Below, piece by piece: positions 19,505-27,694 of a DNA stretch of 64,000 nucleotides. The notes below the pieces were generated by a model, which saw nothing but the letters and a program-made list of their open reading frames with translations, did no database searches and was not told the DNA's origin. This DNA comes from Streptomyces sp. Alt3 (GTDB lineage: Bacteria; Actinomycetota; Actinomycetes; Streptomycetales; Streptomycetaceae): the NCBI RefSeq assembly GCF_030719215.1, contig NZ_CP120983.1, positions 2,480,001 to 2,544,000 on the forward strand, written 5' to 3'. Positions within the stretch are counted from its first letter, which is position 1. The number at the start of each line of letters is the position of its first letter. The translations under genes were made by a program, and so were the position numbers.

Positions 19505-20427
19505 GCTGATCTGACTCCTGTCGGGTGAGCGGATCCGGACGAATCGGCTCCACTTGCCCCCATCATCTCGCGTGCCTCGCCCCGGCCGTGGTGTGGGCCG
19601 GAAAACGAAAAAACCCCTCGCGGGTGCGAGAGGTCTGCGCGCGGGTCTGGGGCACGATGTCCGTTCCGTACGTGGTGGTACGGGACGGTCACTGCGGACC
19701 GGCGCGCCTGCTGCCGATAATCATGGCGGACGAGGACACGCACGCAGTCTGGCACAACGGCGCCACCCGCACCGGCCTGTCTCAGGATCCGGGCGTGACG
19801 TCCGCCGCGGGCGTGCCCGGCCCCGGGGGGCGTGAGCGTCTCGTCCGCGTACGCGCGCAACTGGTCGAGGACCTGTTCCCCTCCCGTGCCGGGCATGCCG
19901 ACGGTGACGTGCACGCTGAAGCCGTCCATCAGGGCCCTCAGCCGGGTCGCGGTACGGCCGGCCCCGACGGCCCGGAACTCCCCGCGGGCGATGCCGTCGG
20001 CCAGCAGCTCCGTGAGGTCGCGGTGCCAGGCGTCCTCGATGGCGGCCTGCCGGGCGCGGGCGTCGTCGTCGGCGCCCTGCGAGCGGTTCCAGACCTCCAG
20101 CCGGAGCGTCCAGCGCGGATCACGGTGGCCGTCGGGGACGTACAGCGCGATGCAGGCGTCGAGCCGTTCGCGTGCGGTGCCGGGCCCGTCGAGCAGGGCC
20201 CGGCGTTCGGTGCCGAGCCGCGCCTCGCTCCACTCCAGGGTCCGCAGCAGGAGCTCGTCCTTGGTCCGGAAGTAGTAGAGGAGGTGCCCGCTGCTCATTC
20301 CTACCTCGCGACCGAGCCCCGCCACGGTGAGCCCGTCGAGGCCGCGCTCGGCGACGGTGGCCATGACGGCGGCGAGCACGTCATCCCGGGGCGGGGCGAT
20401 GTTGCGGCGGCGCGGGGTACGGGGCAC
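19501..20427 (-). CDS. TetR-family regulator with an unusually long C-terminus
   Basis: The start is GTG at 20427, giving VPRTPRRRNIAPPRDDVLAA. The helix-turn-helix follows (GLTVAGLGREVGMSSGHLLYYF), with the pattern of BetI-like TetR regulators. The ligand domain resembles normal family members to about residue 200 (LRAYADETLTPPG). The frame then continues about 100 residues of Arg/Gly/Pro-rich sequence with no family likeness, running through the cimA leader and hairpin and stopping on TGA that overlaps the cimA ATG. A normal TetR protein has about 190-220 residues, so the tail may be a chance open frame or reflect a lost stop. A promoter-like pair lies at 20487-20514. Confidence 0.75.
   Translation of the reverse strand: MPRTPRRRNIAPPRDDVLAAVMATVAERGLDGLTVAGLGREVGMSSGHLLYYFRTKDELLLRTLEWSEARLGTERRALLDGPGTARERLDACIALYVPDGHRDPRWTLRLEVWNRSQGADDDARARQAAIEDAWHRDLTELLADGIARGEFRAVGAGRTATRLRALMDGFSVHVTVGMPGTGGEQVLDQLRAYADETLTPPGAGHARGGRHARILRQAGAGGAVVPDCVRVLVRHDYRQQARRSAVTVPYHHVRNGHRAPDPRADLSHPRGVFSFSGPHHGRGEAREMMGASGADSSGSAHPTGVRSA
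19608..19633 (-). terminator. Candidate transcription attenuator before cimA
   Basis: On the minus strand the RNA reads CCUCUCGC, loop ACCC, GCGAGGGG, then UUUUUU: eight pairs with one G-U and a real U tract, rare in this GC-rich genome. It lies about 104 bases before the cimA start and after a short Ile-containing ORF, the layout of an amino-acid attenuator. Confidence 0.7.
19689..19724 (-). CDS. Possible cimA leader peptide MIIGSRRAGPQ
   Basis: An 11-codon ORF starting ATG ATT ATC, with two consecutive Ile codons (ATT is rare in Streptomyces), ends 55 bases before the attenuator hairpin. Isoleucine is the end product of the CimA branch, so ribosome stalling here could report isoleucyl-tRNA. 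No strong ribosome site is visible, and the stretch also lies inside the TetR reading frame, so this is a proposal. Confidence 0.45.
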   Translation of the reverse strand: MIIGSRRAGPQ

Positions 20428-20486
20428 GTTCTCAGATCCTGGGCTGTTGCTGCGCGATGCGGTGGATGCCTCCACCACCGGCAAAG

Positions 20487-20514
20487 ATCGTACGGGCGTC
20501 GACGGGAGTGTCAC
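20487..20514 (-). promoter_or_regulatory. Candidate promoter for the TetR gene
   Basis: GTGACA (20514-20509) and TACGAT (20492-20487) with a 16-base spacer resemble a HrdB-type promoter. It lies about 60 bases before the GTG start. Confidence 0.4.
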
Positions 20515-20660
20515 CGTACGGCCGGGGAACAGGTCGCCGAACACGGCTGCCGCCTCCTCGGGTCGTCGAAGGCGTGGAGGATCACCCCGCCGTCGCAGAG
20601 GCGGTGGTTGACGTTCTCGAGCGGCGCCCGGAACAAGGTCCGGAGTCCGGGGACGCCGAA

Positions 20661-20698
20661 GGCCGCGCCCCCTGCGGCAGGTTCCAGGGGGCGCGGCC
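20661..20698. terminator. ilvE terminator
   Basis: A perfect 14-base-pair stem (20661-20674 with 20685-20698) and a 10-base loop sit about 40 bases after the ilvE stop. Confidence 0.8.
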
Positions 20699-20739
20699 GT
20701 CGTGGCGGGACCGGTCGGCGGCTCGGACCGGACCGGGGG

Positions 20740-21843
20740 CTAGCCGAGCTCGTGCATCCAGCCGTGGGTGTCCTCGGCGATACCGCGCTGGATGTCCAGC
20801 AGGCGCTCACGCAGCTTGAGGGTGACCTCGCCGGGGGCGCCGTCGCCCTGGGTCCACTCGCCGTCCGCGGACTTCACGGTGCCGACGGGCGTGATGACGG
20901 CGGCGGTGCCGCAGGCGAAGACCTCGGTGAGGGTGCCGTTCCCGGTGTCGGTGCGCCACTGGTCGATGGAGACGCGGCCCTCCTCCGAGGTGTAACCGAG
21001 GTCGCGGGCGACGGTGAGGAGGGAGTCACGGGTGACGCCGGCGAGCAGGGAGCCGGTGAGGGAGGGCGTGACGATGCGCTTGCTGCCGTCCTCCTGCCCG
21101 TACACGAAGTACAGGTTCATGCCGCCCAGCTCCTCGACCCACTTGTGCTCGACGGCGTCGAGGTAGGCGACCTGGTCGCAGCCCTGCTCGGCGGCCTCGG
21201 CCTGGGCGAGGAGGGAGGCGGCGTAGTTGCCGCCGGTCTTGGCGTCGCCCATGCCGCCGGGAACGGCGCGGACCCGGTCCTGGGAGAGCCAGATGGAGAC
21301 CGGCTTCACCCCACCGGGGAAGTAGGCGCCGGCAGGGGAGGCGATGACGAGGAAGAGGTACTCGTTGGCCGGGCGGACACCGAGACCCACCTCGGTGGCG
21401 ATCATGAACGGGCGCAGGTAGAGGGACTCCTCGCCACCGTGCGCCGGGACCCAGGCCTGGTCCTGCTGGACCAGGACGTCGCACGCCTCGATGAACGTCT
21501 CGACGGGCAGCTCCGGCATCGCGAGCCGGGCGGCGGACCGCTGGAAGCGGGCGGCGTTGGCCTCGGGGCGGAAGGTGGCCACCGTGCCGTCGGGCTGCCG
21601 GTACGCCTTGAGCCCTTCGAAGATCTCCTGCGCGTAGTGCAGCGTCATGTTCGCGGGGTCCATGGACAGCGGCCCGTACGGCACGAGCTGGGCGTCGTGC
21701 CAGCCGCGGCCCTCGGTCCAGCGGATCGTCACCATGTGGTCGGTGAAGTGGCGGCCGAAGCCGGGGCTGGCCAGGATCGCCTCGCGCTCCGCGTCGGACA
21801 GCGGGTTGGAGGAGGGCTTGAGCTCGATCGTGGGCGTCGTCAT
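20740..21843 (-). CDS. ilvE: Branched-chain amino acid aminotransferase
   Basis: A 367-residue class IV PLP aminotransferase that performs the last step of valine, leucine and isoleucine synthesis and the first step of their breakdown. The PLP lysine is Lys202 in [15 protein letters not shown]. Other class IV blocks are [24 protein letters not shown] and [15 protein letters not shown]. The length and N-terminal extension fit the longer actinobacterial IlvE. It reads on the same strand as leuB but is separated from it by a hairpin terminator and nearly 300 bases, so it is probably transcribed alone. ATG at 21843 follows purine-rich sequence. Confidence 0.96.
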   Translation of the reverse strand: MTTPTIELKPSSNPLSDAEREAILASPGFGRHFTDHMVTIRWTEGRGWHDAQLVPYGPLSMDPANMTLHYAQEIFEGLKAYRQPDGTVATFRPEANAARFQRSAARLAMPELPVETFIEACDVLVQQDQAWVPAHGGEESLYLRPFMIATEVGLGVRPANEYLFLVIASPAGAYFPGGVKPVSIWLSQDRVRAVPGGMGDAKTGGNYAASLLAQAEAAEQGCDQVAYLDAVEHKWVEELGGMNLYFVYGQEDGSKRIVTPSLTGSLLAGVTRDSLLTVARDLGYTSEEGRVSIDQWRTDTGNGTLTEVFACGTAAVITPVGTVKSADGEWTQGDGAPGEVTLKLRERLLDIQRGIAEDTHGWMHELG

Positions 21844-22085
21844 GAGTGCGTGTCCTTCACCGGTCTTGTGTGTGATGGACCGCGCTCACGCCCGCTCCCG
21901 CCCGGTCTTCACCGGACAGGTTGTAGGACGTCCGAGCTCTGCCGCGAGCCGCGGTCCCGCGTTCGATTATCTCCCGGGGGCGGCCCTGCACGAAATGACG
22001 CGTTTGCGGCGACGTTCACGATGACGCTGTCGCGACGCGGGAACGCGGTCCTGAGGTCGATGGTGGCACCCGGGGACCGCATGGA

Positions 22086-22120
22086 GAAGCCGCCGGGTGC
22101 GGTTGCGACCCGGCGGCTTC
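22086..22120. terminator. leuB terminator
   Basis: A perfect 13-base-pair stem (22086-22098 with 22108-22120) and a nine-base loop lie about 20 bases after the leuB stop. Confidence 0.8.
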
Positions 22121-22137
22121 GAAGTGGAGACGTCGGG

Positions 22138-23181
22138 TCAGCTCGCTACGCGTACCGCGAGCGCGTCGCCGATCTCGTCGGTGGTGCGCGCCTGCTTGCC
22201 GTCACGCTCCGCGAGGTCGGCGGAGACGGCCTCCTCGATGCGCGCGGCCTCGGCCTCGTAGCCGAGGTGGCGCAGCAGGAGGGCGACGGAGAGGATCGTG
22301 GCGGTCGGGTCCGCCTTGCCCTGGCCCGCGATGTCGGGCGCGGTGCCGTGCACCGGCTCGAACATGGACGGGAAGGCACCCGTCGGGTTGATGTTGCCGG
22401 ACGCGGCCAGGCCGATGCCGCCGGTCACGGCAGCGGCGAGGTCGGTGAGGATGTCACCGAAGAGGTTGTCGGTGACGATGACGTCGAAGCGCTCCGGCTG
22501 CGTGACGAAGAAGATCGTCGCGGCGTCGACGTGCAGGTAGTCGGTGCTGACCTCGGGGTACTCGGCCGCGACCTTGTCGAAGGTGTTCTTCCACAGGTGG
22601 CCCGCGTACACGAGGACGTTGTTCTTGTGGACCAGCGTCAGCTTCTTGCGCGGGCGGGCGGCGGCACGCGCGAAGGCGTCACGCACGACACGCTCGACGC
22701 CGTAGGCGGTGTTGACGCTGACCTCGGTGGCGACCTCGTGCTCGGTACCCGTGCGCAGGGAACCGCCGTTGCCCGTGTACGGGCCCTCGGTGCCCTCACG
22801 GACGACGACGAAGTCGATCTCGGGACGCCCGGCCAGCGGTGTCGCGGTGTTCGGGAAGAGCTTCGACGGCCGCAGGTTGATGAAGTGGTCGAAGGCGAAG
22901 CGCAGCTTCAGCAGAAGTCCCCGCTCCAGCACACCCGACGGCACGGACGGGTCACCGATGGCGCCGAGCAGGATGGCGTCGTGCCCCTTGAGGGCTTCGA
23001 GCTCCGCGTCGGGAAGGGTCTCACCGGTGCGGTGCCATCGCTGGGCTCCGAGGTCGTACTCCTTGGTCTCCAGCTTCACATCCTGCGGGAGAACAGCGTT
23101 GAGAACCTTGAGGCCCTGGGTGACGACCTCCTGGCCGATACCGTCGCCGGGGATCACTGCGAGATCGATGCTGCGAGACAT
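22138..23181 (-). CDS. leuB: 3-isopropylmalate dehydrogenase
   Basis: A 347-residue NAD-dependent decarboxylating dehydrogenase of leucine synthesis. I start at ATG 23181 ([18 protein letters not shown]), as the conserved nucleotide-binding start follows at once; a longer frame to 23424 would swallow a small ORF in another frame. Family motifs seen: [29 protein letters not shown] (catalytic Lys) and [26 protein letters not shown] (metal-binding aspartates). This is the shorter actinobacterial type. It is followed by a terminator and appears to be the end of its transcript. Confidence 0.96.
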   Translation of the reverse strand: MSRSIDLAVIPGDGIGQEVVTQGLKVLNAVLPQDVKLETKEYDLGAQRWHRTGETLPDAELEALKGHDAILLGAIGDPSVPSGVLERGLLLKLRFAFDHFINLRPSKLFPNTATPLAGRPEIDFVVVREGTEGPYTGNGGSLRTGTEHEVATEVSVNTAYGVERVVRDAFARAAARPRKKLTLVHKNNVLVYAGHLWKNTFDKVAAEYPEVSTDYLHVDAATIFFVTQPERFDVIVTDNLFGDILTDLAAAVTGGIGLAASGNINPTGAFPSMFEPVHGTAPDIAGQGKADPTATILSVALLLRHLGYEAEAARIEEAVSADLAERDGKQARTTDEIGDALAVRVAS

Positions 23182-23285
23182 AACGGGAACCCTAACCTTC
23201 CGTCCCACCCCATGACACTCGACGTCCACGATCCGGACGGGGTGACCCCTGCACGGAACGGCCGCCATGAGGCGGGACCGCGCCC

Positions 23286-23414
23286 TCAGTGTCCGGTCGA
23301 GCCGCCGTTGTCCCGGCGGTCGAGAGCCCGCTGCAGGGCTGCGGCGGCGTTCGTGCGCTCCGACTCGGTGGAGCGGGGGGTGCGGCGGACGCGGCGGACA
23401 GTGGTCTCGGCCAT
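23286..23414 (-). CDS. Small basic protein, 42 residues, upstream of leuB
   Basis: A short ORF encoding [20 protein letters not shown] and then [27 protein letters not shown] stands about ten bases before its ATG, a good site for this genome. It lies 104 bases before leuB on the same strand and may share its transcript. The sequence is Arg-rich with one short amphipathic helix ([13 protein letters not shown]) and no recognised domain. I do not know its function. I favour it as real because of the ribosome site and its regular, non-shadow composition. Confidence 0.6.
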   Translation of the reverse strand: MAETTVRRVRRTPRSTESERTNAAAALQRALDRRDNGGSTGH

Positions 23415-23734
23415 GGGGGGTCAACTCCTTGAGATCGCGTGGATTTCGGGATCAGGACTTCGCGCGATGGATGTCGAGATCGGAATTCGAAGCGCTCGAA
23501 GGGGCGGGGAGCGGATGCCGCAGGGATTGCCTGCATCGGGCACACTCACGCACGCCGGTCGCTGGATCAGCGATTCGTTCGGCTCCTACAAAGCTAGGGC
23601 AGCCCGGTCCATCTGTCTCCACAGATACTCGGACTTCCTACTATCTGAGACGGCGGCGCCGGGGACCCACCGCCCGCGCGGGGGATTCGCCGCGACCGGC
23701 GGGACGCCGCACCCCCGCACGGACGGGCCGGGCG
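23415..23734. other. Gene-free interval with a dyad before the small ORF and leuB
   Basis: No gene is supported in these 320 bases. A perfect 6-4-6 dyad ATCTGT-CTCC-ACAGAT lies at 23611-23626. Reading on the minus strand, a TAGCTT -10-like box follows at 23596-23591, so the leuB promoter may be here. Confidence 0.4.
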
Positions 23735-24376
23735 TCAGCCCACGGATGTCACCGACGGACCGCCCGAAAGATAGCGGGTGAGCATGGCGACGAGTTCGTC
23801 CTCGAACCGCGCGATGTCGATCTGACCGGGTCCCGCCATCACCCTGTGCACGACCGTCTCCACCGTGGAAGTGACGAGGCGGGCGGCGATGTCCACGTCC
23901 GTGACCCGCACGTCCGGATGGTTCCGGAGCAGCCTGCCGGCGTAGGCGATGTGCCGTCGCTCGCTCTGGGCGATCTTCTCCAGCAACTCCGGAGCACGGG
24001 GCCCCTGCTCCATCATCACGCGGAGCAGCTGCGGGTCCTCGCGGTGGTTCTCGATCACGTTTCGGACGAAGAATCGCATGATGCCCTCGATGGACTCGGG
24101 CAGCGGTTCGTCCTGGTCCGGCGGGGCGGCGATCATCCCCGCGTCGAGATGCCGGGTCAACAGCTCGACCAGAATCGCATCTTTGTTCGGGTAGTACTGG
24201 TACAGCGACCCGATCGACACCCGGGCCCGCTCCGCGATCCGGTTGGTGGTCCCCGCCGCGTACCCGTACTCGGCGAAAACGCGAGCAGCCGCGTCGAGGA
24301 TGCGCTGCCGGGTCAGGGCCGCCCGGGCCTGACGGGGCTGTTTACGTGGCTGAAGTCCGCGGTGGCCGGACGCCAT
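23735..24376 (-). CDS. TetR-family regulator
   Basis: A 213-residue regulator. GGAGG five bases before ATG 24376 decides the start. The helix-turn-helix spans about residues 22-65 (RQRILDAAARVFAEYGYAAG, then TTNRIAERARVSIGSLYQYYPNKDAIL). The C-terminal domain has the pattern of the AcrR/YbiH-like class with a tetracyclin-repressor-like fold; the ligand is unknown. It diverges from the PPOX-reductase-SIP operon across a 134-base gap, so it probably controls that operon. Confidence 0.9.
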   Translation of the reverse strand: MASGHRGLQPRKQPRQARAALTRQRILDAAARVFAEYGYAAGTTNRIAERARVSIGSLYQYYPNKDAILVELLTRHLDAGMIAAPPDQDEPLPESIEGIMRFFVRNVIENHREDPQLLRVMMEQGPRAPELLEKIAQSERRHIAYAGRLLRNHPDVRVTDVDIAARLVTSTVETVVHRVMAGPGQIDIARFEDELVAMLTRYLSGGPSVTSVG

Positions 24377-24510
24377 GACACCTCCTGCGGGGGCCGTGGA
24401 AGGCGAGTAGCGCACGACCTGACTAATTGCTCACAATACTGCCATGAACTGCGGCGATGCGGATTCGAGTGTCCGCAGCCGCATGCCCACGCCGGTTTGA
24501 GGAAGGTGCT

Positions 24511-25140
24511 ATGACGCATGCCCCCACGCGCCCTCGACGGGTCTCGCCCGAGGAGGTGTCGGCACGGCTCGGGCAGCCCGAAGCCATGGTCCGGGCGAAG
24601 GTGAAGGACCGGATCGACGACTACTTCCGCCACTTCATAGCCCACTCGCCGTTCCTGACGATGGCCACGGCGGACGCGGCCGGACGCGCCGACTGCTCGC
24701 CCCGTGGCGACTACCCGGGCTTCGTGAAGGTCCTCGACGACCGCACCCTCGCCCTCCCCGACCGCCCCGGCAACAAGATCGCGGACTCCTTCCGGAACCT
24801 CGCCGAGAACGACGGCGTCGGGCTGTGTCTCCTGGTCCCCGGTGTGCGGGAGGTCCTGCGGGTCAACGGCAGCGGCTACGTCACCGACGAACCCGATGTG
24901 CTGGCGCGGATGCGCACCGAGGCCAGGCAGCCGGAACTGGCGATCGTCGTCGAGGTGTCCGAGGCGTATTTCCACTGCGGACGGGCGCTGATCCGCTCCC
25001 GGCTGTGGGACCCCGCCAGTCAGGCGCTCGCCGAGGGGATGCCGTCGCTCGGCGAGATCGCGGCCGCGCAGTTCGGTGTCGACGTGGAACCGGGGCTGCT
25101 CGAGCAGGCCCTGGAGGACGGCTACCGCAAGCTCTACTGA
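24511..25140 (+). CDS. PPOX-family flavin protein (paralogue of the one at 2122)
   Basis: A 209-residue protein; GAGGAAGG seven bases before ATG 24511 fixes the start. The family signature is plain: FLTMATADAAGRADCSPRGD, RTLALPDRPGNKIADSF, GLCLLVPG and VLRVNGSGYV. It lines up along its length with the protein at 2122-2712, sharing the CSPRG/TSPRG, PDRPGN/PDLPGN and VEVSEAYFHC/VDIDEIYLHC blocks. It is the first gene of a three-gene operon with an iron-sulfur flavin reductase 30 bases downstream and a siderophore-interacting protein. An FMN-dependent role in iron or heme chemistry is inferred from context only. Confidence 0.88.
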   Translation: MTHAPTRPRRVSPEEVSARLGQPEAMVRAKVKDRIDDYFRHFIAHSPFLTMATADAAGRADCSPRGDYPGFVKVLDDRTLALPDRPGNKIADSFRNLAENDGVGLCLLVPGVREVLRVNGSGYVTDEPDVLARMRTEARQPELAIVVEVSEAYFHCGRALIRSRLWDPASQALAEGMPSLGEIAAAQFGVDVEPGLLEQALEDGYRKLY

Positions 25141-25170
25141 CCAGGCCACGGGCCGACAGAGGAATCACCC

Positions 25171-26079
25171 ATGCAACAGACCGTCGTCGAGCACATCGAC
25201 CGGGTCGCCGAGGACGTCGTCGCCCTCACCCTGCGCGGCACCGCCGGGGAACTGGCGCCCTGGAGCCCCGGCGCCCACGTCGACCTGTCCCTGCCCAACT
25301 GGCTCACCCGGCAGTACTCGTTGTGCGGAGACGCCGCCGACCGGGGCGCCTACCGCGTCGCGGTCCGGTACGACCCGCTCAGCCGGGGCGGCTCGGAATA
25401 CGTCCACCGGTTCCTGCGCCCGGGCCGCCTTCTCGGTGTCTCCCTGCCCCGCAACCACTTCCCCCTCGCCCCCGCACCGCGGTACCTGTTCCTCGCCGGC
25501 GGTATCGGGATCACGCCGCTGCTGCCGATGCTCCGTGCGGTGGCAGCCGCCGGACTCCCCGCAAACCTGCTCTACGTGGGGCCGTCGGCGGACAGCATGC
25601 CCTTCGCCGACGAACTGCTCCGCTCGTACGGGGACCGGGTGCGGATCGTGGAGACCGTACGCCAGGGCAGGCCGGACCTGGACGCCGTCGCGGCCGGGCT
25701 GGAGGCCGGCACGCTGGTCTACTGCTGCGGTCCCGCGGCCATGCTGGCGTCGGCCGAGGCGGCGTTCCCCGCCGAGCGGCTGCACGCCGAACGGTTCCAG
25801 CCGGCGGCCCGGTCCTTCGGTCCCGGAACGGCCTTCGAGGCGGTCTGCGCCCGGTCCGGGGACACCGTCGCCGTGCCGGCCGGCGAGTCACTGCTGGACG
25901 CCCTGGCCCACGCCGGGCACCCCGTCCCCTCCGGGTGCCGCGAAGGTGTCTGCGGCAGCTGTGAAGTCACCGTCCTGGACGGCTCACCCGAGCACCGGGA
26001 CGACATCGGCGCCCCCGAGCGCCGGATGTACGCCTGTGTGTCCCGGGCACTGTCCCCCCGGCTCGTCCTCGATCTCTGA
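25171..26079 (+). CDS. Phthalate-dioxygenase-reductase-like oxidoreductase (flavin + NAD + 2Fe-2S)
   Basis: A 302-residue electron-transfer protein with three parts: a flavin-binding barrel (about 1-100; RQYSLCG is the flavin motif), an NAD-binding domain (about 105-205; FLAGGIGITPLLPML), and a C-terminal plant-type 2Fe-2S ferredoxin domain (about 220-302; Cys in GCREGVCGSCEV and a fourth in YACVSRA). The order flavin-NAD-ferredoxin is that of phthalate dioxygenase reductase and VanB. Such proteins pass electrons from NADH to an oxygenase, but no oxygenase is nearby; its neighbours are a PPOX protein and a siderophore-interacting protein, so the acceptor may be a ferric siderophore or the PPOX flavin. 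This last point is inference. Confidence 0.92.
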   Translation: MQQTVVEHIDRVAEDVVALTLRGTAGELAPWSPGAHVDLSLPNWLTRQYSLCGDAADRGAYRVAVRYDPLSRGGSEYVHRFLRPGRLLGVSLPRNHFPLAPAPRYLFLAGGIGITPLLPMLRAVAAAGLPANLLYVGPSADSMPFADELLRSYGDRVRIVETVRQGRPDLDAVAAGLEAGTLVYCCGPAAMLASAEAAFPAERLHAERFQPAARSFGPGTAFEAVCARSGDTVAVPAGESLLDALAHAGHPVPSGCREGVCGSCEVTVLDGSPEHRDDIGAPERRMYACVSRALSPRLVLDL

Positions 26080-26095
26080 AAGGCACCGCCACAGC

Positions 26096-26899
26096 ATGCT
26101 GCCCAAGGTGCAGTCCCCCGAGTCCCGGCGCATGATCACGCTGGAGGTACGCCGGACCGCGAGAACAACCCCCAACTTCATCACCGTCACCCTCGGCGGC
26201 CCCGGGATGGAGCATCTGCTGCCGACCGGATTCGATCAGGCCGTGCGCCTGTTCTTCCCTCGCGCGGGACAGACCGGCCTCACGATGCCCACCCTCTCCA
26301 GCGAGGCGTGGATGGCCCAGGTTCTGCTCCTGCCGAAATCACGCAGACCCCGGGTGCGGAACTACACCGTCCGACGGGTCCGTCCCGAACTCGCGGAACT
26401 CGACATCGAGTTCGCCCTGCACGGCGACACCCCGGCCTGCTCCTGGGCCCTGGGAGCCCGCCCCGGCGACCCGGCGGGCATATTCGACATGGGCCTGACC
26501 TACCTCCCGCCGGCCGGCACGGAAGGGCAGTTGCTCGTCGCGGACGAGAGCGCCGTACCCGCGGTCCTCGCCATCCTCGAGAGCGTGCCCGCCTCCCTGG
26601 AGGCGGAGGTCTTCCTGGAGGTTCCGGAGACGGCGGACATCCGCGAGGACGTCCGGGCGCCCGAGGGCGTCCGTGTGCACTGGCTGGCCCGGAACGGCTC
26701 CGACGGTCCCCCCGGCCGGCTCGCGCTCGCCGCGGTCAGGGCGGCGGCCCTGCCGCCCGGCCGCTCCTACACCTGGGCCGCGGGAGAGTCCGGCCTGGTC
26801 ACCGGGGTGCGCCGGCATCTCGTACGCGACCGGGGCGTGCCGAGGTCGGACATCGCGTTCCACGGCTACTGGCGGCACGGCCGCTCCAGCCCCGGCTGA
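26096..26899 (+). CDS. Siderophore-interacting protein (SIP/ViuB family)
   Basis: A 267-residue FAD-dependent ferric-siderophore reductase. The barrel domain includes RVRNYTVRRVRPELAELDIEF (the RxYTxR flavin motif) and HGDTPACSWALGARPGDPAGI; the NAD(P)-like half contains LLVADESAVPAVLAILE, the family hallmark, and the C-terminal TWAAGESGLVTGVRRHLV. ATG 26096 follows GAAAGG about 11 bases upstream; a longer upstream frame would run through the reductase gene. SIPs reduce Fe(III)-siderophores in the cytoplasm to free iron. It closes the operon and converges on a TetR gene six bases away. Confidence 0.93.
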   Translation: MLPKVQSPESRRMITLEVRRTARTTPNFITVTLGGPGMEHLLPTGFDQAVRLFFPRAGQTGLTMPTLSSEAWMAQVLLLPKSRRPRVRNYTVRRVRPELAELDIEFALHGDTPACSWALGARPGDPAGIFDMGLTYLPPAGTEGQLLVADESAVPAVLAILESVPASLEAEVFLEVPETADIREDVRAPEGVRVHWLARNGSDGPPGRLALAAVRAAALPPGRSYTWAAGESGLVTGVRRHLVRDRGVPRSDIAFHGYWRHGRSSPG

Positions 26900-26905
26900 G
26901 GCGTC

Positions 26906-27505
26906 TCAGAGGTCCACGGTGAGCTGCGCCTCGATGTGGGCGCGCAGCACACCGGCCATGTCCGTGGTGCAGTCACTGAGCAGCCACTGCACCTGGAGCC
27001 CGTCCATCAGGGCGATCAGCTGCCGGCCCGCGGCGCCGGGCGCCACATCGGCCCGCAGCGCGCCCTCCAGGCGCGCCTGTTCGTATGCGAGCCGGGCGCC
27101 CGCCACCGAGTTCTCGTAGCGGCGTACGAAGTACTTGTGTGCCGGGTGGTCGGCGGCCGTCGCCTCGGCGGAGACCACCGAGAACAACTCGACGATCCCG
27201 CGCCGTGCGGAGTTCAGCGCGGCCAGTTCGGCGAACCGGCGCAGCCGGCCGACGCCGGTGGTGCCGCCGAGCGACAGCCACTCGCCGTCCACGTCGTCGC
27301 GGCGTTCGAGCACCGCCAGCAGCAGCGCCTCCTTGGTCGGGAAGTGATGCAGCAGGCCGGTGTGCGAGATGCCGCACCGGGTCGCGATCACCCGCAGCGA
27401 CGCGCCTCTGTATCCGGCCTCACCGAACAGGGCCATGGCCTGGTCGAGGATCTCCCGCCGCTTCGCACGGCCCTTCGCGTAACCACGCGGCGCTTCCGCG
27501 GTCAC
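26906..27505 (-). CDS. TetR-family regulator
   Basis: A 199-residue regulator from GTG 27505, which has GGGAG about eight bases upstream. The helix-turn-helix is AKRREILDQAMALFGEAGYR followed by GASLRVIATRCGISHTGLLHHF. The C-terminal domain ends with the BetI-like HIEAQLTVDL. It diverges from a GH3 gene, with a clear 22-base dyad between, so it likely represses that gene, itself, or both. A sugar-type effector for a TetR protein next to a glycosidase is plausible but unproven. Confidence 0.92.
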   Translation of the reverse strand: MTAEAPRGYAKGRAKRREILDQAMALFGEAGYRGASLRVIATRCGISHTGLLHHFPTKEALLLAVLERRDDVDGEWLSLGGTTGVGRLRRFAELAALNSARRGIVELFSVVSAEATAADHPAHKYFVRRYENSVAGARLAYEQARLEGALRADVAPGAAGRQLIALMDGLQVQWLLSDCTTDMAGVLRAHIEAQLTVDL

Positions 27506-27629
27506 TCGCCACTCTCCCGGTCCGCCGGCGTGGATGCGGCCTGGCACTTCGGTGCGTCTGTTCGCCGTTCGGCTCCCCGGAGGATCCGCCCCCGGAGGGT
27601 CCACCCCCGGCAATTCCGGATTCCCGAAG

Positions 27630-27651
27630 ATACTTACCAGGTGGTCGGTAT
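27630..27651. promoter_or_regulatory. TetR-type operator between TetR gene and GH3
   Basis: ATACTTACC, a four-base spacer AGGT, then GGTCGGTAT form an inverted repeat with seven of nine positions paired and a size typical of TetR operators. It lies 44 bases before the GH3 start in the divergent region. Confidence 0.65.
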
Positions 27652-27694
27652 TGACTCTATGGTGAAGGCGAACCGTGTCGCGAAAGGACCCCCC

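Larger units (their letters stand above)
20428..20739. other. Gene-free interval between TetR gene and ilvE
   Basis: This 312-base stretch holds the candidate TetR promoter (20487-20514) and the ilvE terminator (20661-20698). I see no convincing gene; the open frames here are off-frame and lack ribosome sites. Confidence 0.6.

Noticed and set aside
23182..23202. GGTTAGGGTT-like sequence before leuB, resembling half an iron box
   Set aside because: Only one half matches and there is no dyad; leuB is not an iron gene.
19525..23781. A 1418-codon open frame on the plus strand across the TetR gene, ilvE and leuB
   Set aside because: It crosses three well-supported minus-strand genes and two terminators; low-complexity translation with no domain.
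24436..24447. ATTG-CTCA-CAAT between TetR gene and the PPOX operon
   Set aside because: Arms of four bases only, with no extension; too weak to call an operator although the place is right.
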